From: Stromatinia cepivora | Taxonomy: Eukaryota > Ascomycota > Leotiomycetes > Helotiales > Sclerotiniaceae | Length of the DNA: 64,000 nt | NCBI GenBank assembly: GCA_014898415.1 | Contig: RCTD01000018.1 | Coordinates: forward strand, 377,001 to 441,000 | Direction of reading: 5' to 3' | Part shown: positions 38,415 through 49,172 of the stretch, piece after piece | How the letters are laid out: the number at the start of each line of letters is the position of its first letter | Numbering within the stretch: the stretch's first letter is position 1 | Position numbers and translations under genes: made by a program | The notes under the pieces: model-generated | Told to the model about the DNA's origin: nothing | Seen by the model: the letters and a program-made list of their open reading frames with translations, nothing else | Database searches by the model: none

Positions 38415-40695
38415 TTGGAAATCGTTAAAGAATATATTATAAATAATTTCAGTAAAGGTTTCATTAAACCCAATCAAGCCCCTTATATTGTACCCATTCT
38501 ATTCATTAAAAAACCCAATAATAGTTTGAGATTCTATATAGATTTTAAATTATTGAATTCCTTGATATATAAAGATCGGTATCCCTTTCCTTTGATCAAC
38601 GAAACGCTTTTTCGATTTTTCGATACTAAGGTCTTTACCAAACTCGATATTCGTCAAGCTTTCCATCATATAAGAATGGATTCTGTTTCGGAAGAATATA
38701 CTACCTTCCGAATCTAATACAGATCATATAAATACAAGGTCGTACTATTCGAATTAACAAATAATCCTATAATCTATCAGCATTATGTAAATAATATTTT
38801 ATTCGATTACTTAAACATCTTTTGTACAATATACCTCAACAATATTCTAATCTATTCCGAAAACAAAAAAAAATATCAAATTTATATTAAACTAATTCTT
38901 AAACAATTAAAAACTATTAATCTACAAACAAATCTCAAAAAATACAAATTCAATATTATATATACCAAATACTTGGGTTTTATTATCTCTACTAAAAAAA
39001 TAAAAATAAACCCTGAAAAGATTAAGATAATTAAGAATTAAACCTTTCCGACAATAATGAAAAGGATCCAATCATTTCTCGATTTTTGTAATTTTTATCA
39101 ACAATTCATTAAAGATTACAGTATAATAGCAAAACCTTTCAACAAACTCATTAAAACAAATATTAAGTTTATATTCAACAAAATATATTAAAACATATTC
39201 AATATCTTGAAGAAAAAGCTTATCTCCATTTCGCTTCTACAATATTATAATCATCGATTCCCCTATATACTTGAAACAAATACATTCGATAGGATAATTG
39301 CTAGTATATTATCACAACAGCATAGCGAAGATTGATTTCCTGTAACTTATTTCTCCAAAATCATAATTGCCACTAAATTGAACTACGAAATTTATAACAA
39401 GGAAATATTATTAATCATTCGATCTTTTAATTATTGGAAAATAGAACTCATCAGTTTATTATATAAAATCAAGGTTTATACCGATTATAAGACCCTCGAA
39501 TATTTTATAATTATCAAAACTTTCAACATTCGACAAATTCGTTGAACAGAAGTTCTAACCGATTATAATTTCATCATTATATATCGCTCTAAAAAAGATA
39601 ACCCTTTCGTCGATGCTTTAACCCATTGGATCGACGAATTGGACCTCCAGAATTATACCAAGAAAAAAAATCGCTTCCAGCAATTTATTAAAGACAACCA
39701 AGTTGATACCGAAATTATAAGAAAAGCCTTACAAAAGCATCATCCAAACAAAACAACGATTATTAATATCGATTTGAATAAAATCGCTCCTCAATTCGAT
39801 CTAGTTAATTATATCATCGAAACAAATAGAACTATAGATAACTTATTAGCACTCAAAATATAAGTTATTCAAGATCACAAATATATATCACTCTAAAATA
39901 ACCTTTTATTCTATAATAACCATCTAATGATGTCTAATATCAACAATTTTCGAATTTACCTGATTTATGAAGCCTATAATTCTGTTTTTATTGTTCATTC
40001 TAGTATGAACAAAATCTACCTTTTATTATTTCAATAATACTATTGGTTCAGAATGTACAATATTGTAATCAGATATATACGTAATTGTTATGTTTGCAAA
40101 CGCAATTCCATTCTATACAATCATATCCCCGATTTATTATATCCATTTCCAATTCCTAATCGAGTATGGCAATATATCATTATGGATTATTACAATTTTA
40201 ATAAAGATAAATACAGATATAACAATATTTTAATCATTATTGATTGATTAACAAAGCAAATTATCTTTATATTTTGTTATAAATCAATCGATGTTCGAAT
40301 TCAAGTATAATTATATCTCTATTATATATATCAATATTATAATCCCTTTAATATTATAATATCAGATCGCGGCCCCCAATTCATATTACAATTCTGAAAA
40401 GAATTCAACCAAATCCTAAAAATCAATCTCAAACTATCCATTGTTCATTATCCTCAAACCGATAATCAAACTGAAATCTATAATCAGTATCTTCAACAAC
40501 GGTTAAGATTATTTATTAATTATTATCAAGATAATTGATTAGAATTCTTATCTATAATGGATTACACATAATTTACTCTTCTACACAACTCCTTAAAAAG
40601 ACTTACACCCTATGAAACCCTATACAAGCATACATCGAAACATACATAGGAATAAAAGGAAAACGCTAGTAAATCAATAGATGATATAAATATAC
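38415..40695 (+). pseudogene. Gypsy pol remnant: reverse transcriptase, RNase H, integrase
   Basis: Reverse transcriptase begins with GFIKPNQAPYIVPILFIKK, then YPFPLINETLFRF and FTKLDIRQAFHHIRM, typical of Ty3/gypsy. The catalytic YxDD box reads YLNN (about 38832-38843), both Asp codons having become Asn codons. RNase H-like sequence follows to about 39640. The integrase zinc-binding part (YIRNCYVCKRN, about 40080) and core (SDRGPQFILQF, then HYPQTDNQTE) follow. The frame contains many stops and is then cut by the copia insertion at 40701; the downstream part resumes after 46172. Confidence 0.85.
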
Positions 40696-40700
40696 ATAAT

Positions 40701-40866
40701 TGTTGGAAATGAGGCCATCATAGGATTAGAATTGAGGTCACGAGACCACAATGGTGCACAAATCATATTTGGGGATAACCTCAATTCTACTCTTATTAGA
40801 ATTATAGATCTTTAGTTTAATCTATATAATCAACAATACTATTACTTCCTGTATCAAAAGTTAATA
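40701..40866 (+). repeat. 5' LTR of the copia element
   Basis: Starts TGTTGGAAATGAG and ends TTAATA; the partner at 46001 starts TATTGAAAATGAG and ends TTAACA, so each LTR carries different transition mutations. Confidence 0.9.
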
Positions 40867-40881
40867 GGTTATGAGATCCGG
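40867..40881 (+). promoter_or_regulatory. Putative copia primer-binding site
   Basis: GGTTATGAGATCCGG follows the 5' LTR directly. TTATGAG is complementary to the CUCAUAA anticodon loop of methionine tRNA. This suggests priming by an internally cleaved initiator tRNA, as described for Drosophila copia. The match after GGTTATGAG is imperfect. Confidence 0.45.
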
Positions 40882-41270
40882 TTGCATAGTAATGATTAGA
40901 AAGCAAAGCAAATCGAGAAAGGATTAGTATAGCTAGTAGGGGTGGAATAGAATGAAAATCAGAGTTTTCATATAGTGCTATCGAAGCAGAGTTGAAATAC
41001 GATAATATAGCTTATAATTTACAACATCACAGGTTAGAGCGGAGAGCAATCTGCACAGTGCTGATACAGAATTATAGCAGAGGCGAAAAGCAAGTTCGTA
41101 TAGCTATAAAAAAATATATTACAATATGATTTTACGAATTTTTTTTTTATTGTTTTATTTTTATATTTCTTTATTATTTTGAATTTATTTGTTGTATATT
41201 TTTTTTTAAGACCGTCTTAAAAATCTGAAGACTATCTTTGATATTTATCAAATAGTAAGAAACTTTTACA

Positions 41271-44200
41271 ATGTCGGAATCAAACAATCCTTCGAAGTTC
41301 GATCAAAACAATTATAAGTAATGATTCAAACAAATGAAGATACAATTGAAAAGGAAAGGATGGTTTTATATAATTGATCAAACATTAAACGAATATATAC
41401 AGATTATAAAACCTAATATAGCATCTGCCTACAAGATCAATGGTTGTATATGTTACAATGTCGAGTTGAAATCGGAATACTTAAAGAACGAAGCGAATAC
41501 ATTATTGTATATTTGTATAATACTCAATGATGATGATAAAGCCCTCATCAACGAATATTCAACAATATATATATTCTGGAGATACCTTAAATCAAAATAT
41601 ATCAAAGCTAGTGCAATTATAGTCAATATATATATAACGATGATCCAGAACTTCAAATTCCAATCCAATACCCATTCCAATATAACCATTATCGAAGCCT
41701 GAGATAAACTGAAAAAGTACAAAAGGAAACTAAAAGTTACAAACGAAAACTGTCGATCAGTATATCAAGATATTGTTTTGTTTTTGGTTTTAATATGTAA
41801 TCTTTTAATCGATTATCAAGGAGTAATGAATATATTGGATATCCAAATCAGTTTTAGTATCGATGATAAAATCAAGTATTTATAGATTAAGGAATTTCGT
41901 TTTAAGGATGAATCAGAGTTAATGCAAATTGCGAAAGGATCTAGGTATATTTCTCGATGTTAAGAATTAGATTTCGAGATTTCAAATAATGTTTGTGATT
42001 TGTGTTAAAGGGAAGATCATTATATACAAAACTGTCTGTATTTAGTGCGAACCAGCAAACTCCTTTACAGTTATCTTTGTTATCAAAGGAGAAGGGGATT
42101 ATCGAATTCGAAGAAGGTTTATTTCAATAAGAAAAATCAAATATACTTTATTAATAATATCTTTGAATTAGATTTTGATATTGAGGATATAATAAAGGAA
42201 GATTACAATTTGATAAAGGAAATTATTAATAAAGCTTCCTTTAATAAATAGTATACTGATATAAGTGCTTCTTTATATATATCTAATCAATCTTTATTAT
42301 TCAGATCAATAGAATCTATTGTTAAACGAAGGATAAAGGTTAATAGGGGAGTAATGTATTGTCGTTATTGGGGTTTAGTGGATATGGTATACGAAGATGG
42401 TTTTAAGATGTTATTTTCAAATGTATTATATGTATTAGGATTAGAAGTAAACTTGCTGTCAGGAAAAAGGATTTGCGAAACAGAGTTGTAAAGGGAATTC
42501 AACTTTCATCATATATATTTCAAGAAGGACAATAAAAAAGTCATCTATACTAGAATGCAAAACGGAATATATATGGTTTCATATATAACCAAAGGATATA
42601 AAGATACAGCTTTTTGTTTTAATGTATATCAAAATAATCAGGAAAAAGGCTTTTCTTTAGAGATAATTGATGGTATTAAAGGTATCGATAACGAATTAAT
42701 ATTCAAGGAGAAAGAGAGATACTTATTATAACATCGAAGATTCAACCATTTAGGTCCAGATAAGATCAAGAATCTATACAAGGTATCTAAGATCCCAACT
42801 GAATTAGATATCTGCGAAGTGTATATATTCATCAAAATGATCAATCGTATTCCGAAGCAATTGAATCTATACAAATCAAAGAGATTCGAATTTATACATT
42901 TCGATATTGCAGGATTATTCCCAAAATCGATTTAAAGGAATTGTTATTTTATATTGATCATTGATAATTGTATAAGAGTAAATTGGATTATATTATTTAA
43001 ACAAAAAGATGATACAATTCAAATATTGAAAACTTGGAAAAAAGAGATAGAATTAGTTACTGAAGAAAAAATCATTATAATCAGAACTAACAATGCACCA
43101 GAACTCCTACAAGCTATTTGTGAATAGTTATCAAGTATACAATCCAAAGTTACAACAATTGCCTTTTCATATCAAAACGAACCCGCAGAATGGAATATAA
43201 GGATTGCAAAGGCAAATATAAAAATAATATTAAAAGAAATTAAATTACTATTAGAATTTTAGAATGAAGTTGTAAAATACAATACTTATATCAGGAATCG
43301 TATTAGTATTGATCCTGATATAAACGGAATAAATCGATCCCCTACAAAAGCTTTTACAGATATAGTATCAGATATAAAGATATATAAAATCTAAAAAAGC
43401 AAATATTACGTTTATATCAATCTTAAGACTATTCCGAAAAAGCAAAGACATAACAAGTTGCAGGATACTTCAAAAGTCGGTATATTCCTAGGGTACTCAA
43501 AAATTACGAACAAATATATTAAAATATATTCTCCAGAATTAGATTATACATTTCGATCAAGCAAAGTAATTATAGATGAATCTTATCGAAAAAGGGATTT
43601 AAATTTTAAATTAAGAAATTGTAAATCAAATCTACAAGGAACAAAGAATGTAAAACCAAATCGAAAACCTTGTAGTAAACCAGCAGCAAACAAGGCACTT
43701 TTTTTATCCTCAATACCAAATGCGATACCTGTATCATTTTTGTTTCAAACGTTCTTTTCAACAGATATTATACCGAGTTCAATGATTATACCAAGCATCT
43801 CAATTATCGAATTGAAACCAGATAAATTAGATACATCAATATCAATATATAATGAAAATGAAAATGGCAATATCCAGAAAACAAATCAAGAATCTTCTTC
43901 CAAAAATACTTCAGATATCGAATCCATCATTTCAAAGAGTCCAATCCAAAAGTCAACTTCTACAAACCCTGAATTTATACCAGAAGCAAAATTTAAGACC
44001 ATTTTAAATTTTACTAACAAGTCTATTTCAGCAGAATCAAAAAGCAAAGTAAATCCATAATCATCTAAGATCGAACAAAAGAATAAAATAGACTTTGAAA
44101 ACGAATCCCCAAAATATCTAATACAAAAACAGAAAAGAGATATAGAACAAAATCCTGAAGAAGAACGGAAAAGCAAGATTATAAGAGCGTTGATTGTGAT

Positions 44201-45967
44201 ATCTATATAGATCAAAACTCAAAAAAGTATAAAATATACTATAATTACAATCCCAATTATTTACAAAATAAACCCTTATATCAAAAATAAAATTGTTTCA
44301 GATTTCATAATTTCGTTGATAGATACAGATAATACAAAAAGTGTAGTATATCCGGCCGAAAAAGTTCTAAGAATCAAAATACCAAGAATTTATAAAGAAG
44401 CAATATCGGATCGAAAACACTCTGAAAAATGGAAAGAAGTTATTCAAAAGGAAATCATATTTTTAATTCAAAATGATATTTAGAAAGAATATATATTCTT
44501 TAAAAAAAGTAATCTAATTTCGATGAAATAGATATTTATAGTTAAGATCAAGGATAACAAAGTAGAACGATTTAAGATAAGATTAATAATTCAAAAATTC
44601 AATCAGATATTAGGAAAGGATTATAATGAAATATTTGTATTAATAATGAGACTAGATACATTCAAACTATTCCTAACTATCATCGCAAAGGAAAATTTGG
44701 AATATTCATATTTCGATATCAAAAACGTTTTTATCGAATCGCATTTGAAGGAAAAAATCTATCTCGAACTACCCCAAGGTATCAAAGTCAAAAAGGGATA
44801 TATACTATAAGCCCTACGAAATCTATATGATTTGAAACAAGCTGAAAGGGATTAAAGTTTATTATTAAAGAAAGAGCTTTTAAGTATAGATTTTATACAA
44901 AGTTTGGCAGATCTATATCTATATATATCCAAAGATTGTGATATAATATTACTGATATATATCGACGATATCGTTATTACATTATACACATCATCGTAAA
45001 TCATTTAGTTCGATGAAAAGCTATCAACCCGTTTTAATACCAAGAATCTAAAGGAGATTAATAAGATCCTAAATATTAAAATTATTTGTAATAGAAAAGC
45101 GTATACATTAACTATAAATCAAAAAGAATATCTCGATACTATACTAACCAAATACAGTATTACACATAAACAACATCAAGTCAAAAAACTACTAATAATG
45201 AATTATACCTATCTCCGGCTAACAATCGATAACGATGAACTGATAAATATAAACGAATATCAACAACAAATAGAAAATGTAATTCATCCAATAATATATA
45301 TTCGATTAAATATAATATTCTCAATTGGAAGACTTTCACAATTTATAACAAAACCAGCAAAACATTATATTATAGCTTTAAAGAATCTGATACAATATCT
45401 ATAATCAACAATCAAACAGAAATTATAATTCGAGTTAAAAGAAGTATAATCTGATATTTGCAAAGAATACAATATACTTGACAATACAATAAAGATATAT
45501 ACAGATACAAATTGGACTAATGACAAATATAATTGGAAAAATGTTTCAAAAGAAGTTGTAATATTCTATAGAGGTTCTATATTGTAGATTAGTAAGAAAC
45601 AAATGTCTATAATTACTTCTAATACAGAATCAGAATATATTACGATAGCAATATTCATTAAACAAAAGAGATAGATTATACAAGTATTCAAAGATCTATT
45701 CAGATTAAATTATATTGAAAAAAACAGAGATACAATTTAGATACTTGATAACAATCAAAACGCTTTAGCTTTAACTAAGAACCCACATTTGTATAAACAA
45801 TCCAAACATATAAATATCAATTATCATTTCATCAAGAACTTAACAGAAAAAGAGAAAATCGCCATTAGTTATATCAATACATACAATATGATTGCCAACG
45901 GAATGACGAAGCCTTATACAAAAATTGCTTTCGAAAGATTCAAAAAAATGTTGGGATTAGTAGCCTA
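41271..45967 (+). pseudogene. Copia gag-pol remnant
   Basis: A gag-like start (MSESNNPSKFDQNNYK) at 41271 hits a stop at once. Integrase sequence is recognisable around 42890-43500 (FDIAGLFPK, RTNNAPELLQAI, SKVGIFLGYSK). Reverse transcriptase spans about 44340-44990, with WKEVIQKEI, ERFKIRLIIQKFNQILGKDY, YFDIKNVFIESHLKEKIYLE, and an intact YIDD box near 44958. RNase H (about 45470-45960) has IYTDTNWTND, NTESEYITIA and MIANGMTKPY. Stops replace Trp and other residues throughout, for example NDI-stop where copia has NDTW. Not functional. Confidence 0.85.
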
Positions 45968-46000
45968 GAAGGATCGAATAGGATATCCTTAATAAGGAAG

Positions 46001-46166
46001 TATTGAAAATGAGATTATCATAGGATTAGAATTGAGATTACAAGACTACAATGGTGCACAGACCATATTTGGGGATAACCTCAATTCTACTCCTATTAGA
46101 ATTATAGATCCTTAGTTCAACCTACATAGTCAACAATACTACTACTTCCTGCACCAAAAGTTAACA
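46001..46166 (+). repeat. 3' LTR of the copia element
   Basis: 166 bp, the pair of 40701-40866; preceded by a short purine tract (AATAAGGAAG) that could be the polypurine tract, and followed by the duplication ATAAT. Confidence 0.9.
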
Positions 46167-46171
46167 ATAAT

Positions 46172-46740
46172 GCCTATATATATACAAAACGTAATAGATT
46201 AGTTTTCGCATAAACGAAAAAAGGCCTATTGTATACCCAAGCCAAAATATCGAAATCCATGAATACTTATCGATATAAGATCGATTTCGATATCAAAGAT
46301 TATATATAACTTAATATAAAGAGTTATCCTATTCAAAGACCATCCAAAAAGTTGGACTTCCCAATTTAAGGAAGATTCAAGATCATTAATCGATCTAGAA
46401 ACTCTTTTAAACTCGAACTCCCGATTACAATGAAAATTCATCCTATTTTCCCTCCAAATCGATTATACAAAATATATAACAATCCTTTTCTTAATCAAAT
46501 ACTCGAATTATCTCCGCTTATCAATATAATTAATGATTCGGAATAGGAAATAGAGAAGATCCTAATAGTAAAAAAAGTACGAAAAACCCTATTATACAAA
46601 ATCTTGTAATTTAATAGCAATACCGATTTTATCTGGTATTTTGTTTTCGATCTTAAAACATTATTATATCTCTTATACGATTTTCATTTAATTAATTCAA
46701 CATTGCCTGATCCTTCTAATCGATTAATTGATTGAATAAA
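46172..46740 (+). pseudogene. Gypsy pol 3' end with chromodomain remnant
   Basis: Resumes the gypsy reading sense after the copia insertion. KLELPI-like then MKIHPIF-like blocks near 46400-46450 are the GPY/F-type end of chromoviral integrases. From about 46536 the peptide ESE-stop-EIEKILIVKKVRK and a following KIL-stop segment match the chromodomain pattern E-W-E-V-E-x-I and K-W. The stops sit where conserved Trp is expected (TGG to TAG). Confidence 0.65.
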
Positions 46741-47092
46741 GCTTTATAAGAGCAAAAAGGATAATTATAATCATATAGATGACGATTCATCCATGAAACC
46801 AAAGGAAAGAAAAGTATTCTTCAATATAGCAGATTAGATGTTATAATTTTATAATAATACATATGTATATGATTATGAAAAGATCAAAAACCTATATAAA
46901 TTCGAGGGAATTTGATTGTATACGTATATGGCCCGAGCTCTATACAATAGACGAACTGCCATCACTAAGACAATACGAAGACAATATATTTCAAAAACTC
47001 ATGCCTAGGATTATTTCAAAAATCATACAAAAGGAAGTTTGAATATGATAAAAACGAAATATAACGTCATCCCTATCGATTTCGTTCAATTT

Positions 47093-47385
47093 GGTTGATT
47101 TGGTCAATTTGATCGATTAATTTAATCGATTTCGGAATTAATTATATTAACCATCCATTATCATTATATTATAATTCAATCTCCTTCCCTTTTCTATTAA
47201 AACTTTTTCCTTTTAAAGGTTTCCCAAATCAAGGAGAATACGAATCAATATTAATTTAATCAATTGATGAACGATTTGATCGATTTGATCAATTCATTCG
47301 TCATTTTGATCAATTTGATCAATAATTTTGATCAATTTGATCAATTTCCAATAAATTGATCAAATCAACCAAAATGATCAATCTA
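47093..47385. repeat. TTTGATCAA-rich palindromic repeat block
   Basis: Many overlapping copies of TTTGATCAAT/TGATCGATTT words occur in both orientations, interrupted by a unique stretch at about 47130-47260. It lies between the chromodomain remnant and the solo LTR inside the gypsy element. Confidence 0.7.
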
Positions 47386-47450
47386 ATTGATTTAAAGCTT
47401 ATAAACCTTCACAAAACCTGGTTTCTAATGAAATAACAATGGAACAGAGG

Positions 47451-47732
47451 TGTCACGAATCGTGAACCACAGGAGGCTAACCACGTGATACCTCTTATCT
47501 CCCATATCAATTTATGAGCTGATCATCTGTATGCATGCGTTACGAATCATACGATTTAGTATGGTAAAATGGTAACCCTAATAACGCTTACGCACAACCC
47601 TGCAGCCCACAAATGGGTATTTGTGTATATATATCTAGTCGCTCCTTATGAGCCATAGTTCTTCAGTTGTAGATTCTAAAGAACATAATTGACCCTGTTT
47701 ATTCAGCTCTACTACGGCTCTTGTGCGTCACA
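47451..47732 (+). repeat. Solo LTR of the gypsy family, inserted in the gypsy element
   Basis: 282 bp, starting TGTCACGAATCGTGAACCAC and ending GTGCGTCACA. It is flanked by its own 5-bp duplication AGAGG (47446-47450 and 47733-47737). It is the least mutated of the three LTR copies, keeping G or C where the outer pair has A or T at many positions. It therefore looks like a later insertion that lost its interior by LTR-LTR recombination. Confidence 0.88.
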
Positions 47733-47780
47733 AGAGGAGTGAAATACTCAAAGACGAGCTTTTCCGAAGGGGGGGGATAA

Positions 47781-48064
47781 TATCACAAATCGTGAACTAC
47801 AGGAGGCTAACTACATAATACCTCTTATCTCCTATATCAATTAATAAACTAATTATCTATACATATATATTACGAATCATATAATTTAGTATAGTAAAAT
47901 GATAACCCTAATAACGCTTACGTACAATCCTGCAGCCTACAAATAAATATTTATATATATATATATCTAATCGCTCTTTATGAGTCATAATTCTTCAATT
48001 ATAGATTCTAAAGAATATAATTGACCCTGTTTATTCAGCTCTACTACGGCTCTTGTGCGTCACA
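47781..48064 (+). repeat. 3' LTR of the gypsy element
   Basis: 284 bp, starting TATCACAAATCGTGAACTAC (a G-to-A changed TGTCAC end). It is directly preceded by the polypurine tract and followed by the duplication GAATA, which pairs it with the LTR at 35261. Confidence 0.9.
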
Positions 48065-48248
48065 GAATATAAATAAAAAAAACTTCTAAAATCTACAAAA
48101 TCAAATAGTTATAATTCTTTCAATATTGATCTGAATAATATAAAATTCTAATTATAATGACACAAATTTCCAATAAATTTTATTGAGTTTTGGAGAAAAA
48201 AATTAATGATTCTAATTTGGCGTATGCTTCTTTTATACCCCGTCTGAG
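48065..48248. mobile_element. Right half of the TA-flanked inverted-repeat element
   Basis: Ends with the 29-bp inverted partner (GCGTATGCTTCTTTTATACC and on to CGTCTGAG) of the terminus at 35033, followed by TA at 48249-48250. Its first five bases are the gypsy target duplication. Confidence 0.65.
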
Positions 48249-49172
48249 TAAGATCTTACTCTAAAAATATTATCGTATCTAGTGGGTCTATCTATACTTT
48301 AGGATTTTTTGAGTAATGGGATAATGGTATATTACTATTTACGACAAAATTCCTCTCATGCCACAAGAATTGAAGCTATTTTATTTTCATATCATTTGGA
48401 ATCTTGATTATAGATTTTATTTTTCAACTATAGATTCTATACCTTTATAATAGATCCTCTCATTATAAATTCCACCGCTCCACAATAGATTCTAACCCGT
48501 CCCCCTCTTCTCCATCCACTTCCTCTTCAAAAACATAAAAAAAGTCTATATAGATCCTAGCTATTTTAGACTAGATTCTAAATATTATAAGAGTAATTTA
48601 CCGTACCATCTATCCGTTTATCTACTCATCTATTAGTATCTCACGTTACGATAATAGTTGTTAGGTAATCTACTTTGTACCTGTTCAATCTTTCTTCTAA
48701 TCTATCTTCTCTCCTCTATATCAAATATTATTTGTATTTATATATACCCTGTGAAGAGAGAGATAAGGGATGGGTTTACTGGGTTGGGCTTTGGGGGAAA
48801 AGCCGGGAAGTGTTGTGGATTTGGATTTCGATAGGTGAGGGATTTTGTAACTTTTGTTTTAATTAGGGGGGGGGAGAAGAGAAGAGTTTGAGTACCTAGT
48901 ATAATACATGTGAAGTTCTAGCCGTATTATCATTTGCCACAAAAAACTATTTAGCACAGCCAGTTGCTCATCTAATATGAATATCGTTCTAAATTATCAC
49001 ACACACGGGTCCCAAGCATATCTATGATTCTAAATCTATCTCCAGTAGCAAAACACAAAATGAGCATTGTAAAAACCAGAACCCATTAGCCAGCCCTCCA
49101 TCAACACTAAACTGAGCACCCATCACATCATTAATTTACCCTCTCTTTCCTATCAACTCCCCAATCTAACAT
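48249..49172. other. Intergenic, AT-rich
   Basis: Right shoulder of the island. Repeated words TAGATTCTA/ATAGATTC occur at 48410-48600. A single open frame (48675-48866) looks compositional. No gene called. Confidence 0.5.

Larger units (their letters stand above)
40701..46166 (+). mobile_element. Ty1/copia retrotransposon nested in the gypsy element
   Basis: 166-bp LTRs at 40701-40866 and 46001-46166 (canonical ends TG...CA) are flanked by the 5-bp duplication ATAAT (40696-40700, 46167-46171). The total is 5466 bp. The internal order is gag, integrase, reverse transcriptase, RNase H, which is copia order. Like its host it is full of stop codons and AT-rich. Confidence 0.92.
35261..48064 (+). 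mobile_element. Ty3/gypsy chromovirus retrotransposon, RIP-decayed and containing nested insertions
   Basis: Bounded by LTRs at 35261-35542 and 47781-48064 and by a 5-bp target duplication GAATA (35256-35260, 48065-48069). Its own internal DNA carries gag-like, reverse transcriptase, RNase H and integrase remnants in that order (gypsy order) and a chromodomain remnant near the 3' end. A polypurine tract (AAGGGGGGGGAT, about 47767-47778) precedes the 3' LTR. Frames are broken every few dozen codons, mostly by TAG/TAA where Trp or Gln is expected. Without the copia element and the solo LTR the element would be about 7.05 kb. Confidence 0.9.

Noticed and set aside
42638..44215. Minus-strand open frames inside the copia element
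   Set aside because: They are reverse shadows of integrase and linker coding sequence and show no motif of their own.
47093..47385. CRISPR-like array
   Set aside because: Repeats are short, overlapping and palindromic with no regular spacers, in eukaryotic retrotransposon DNA.
47451..48064. Two adjacent LTRs as a very short complete retroelement
   Set aside because: The duplications pair 47781 with 35261 (GAATA) and leave 47451-47732 with its own AGAGG duplication, so it is a solo LTR.
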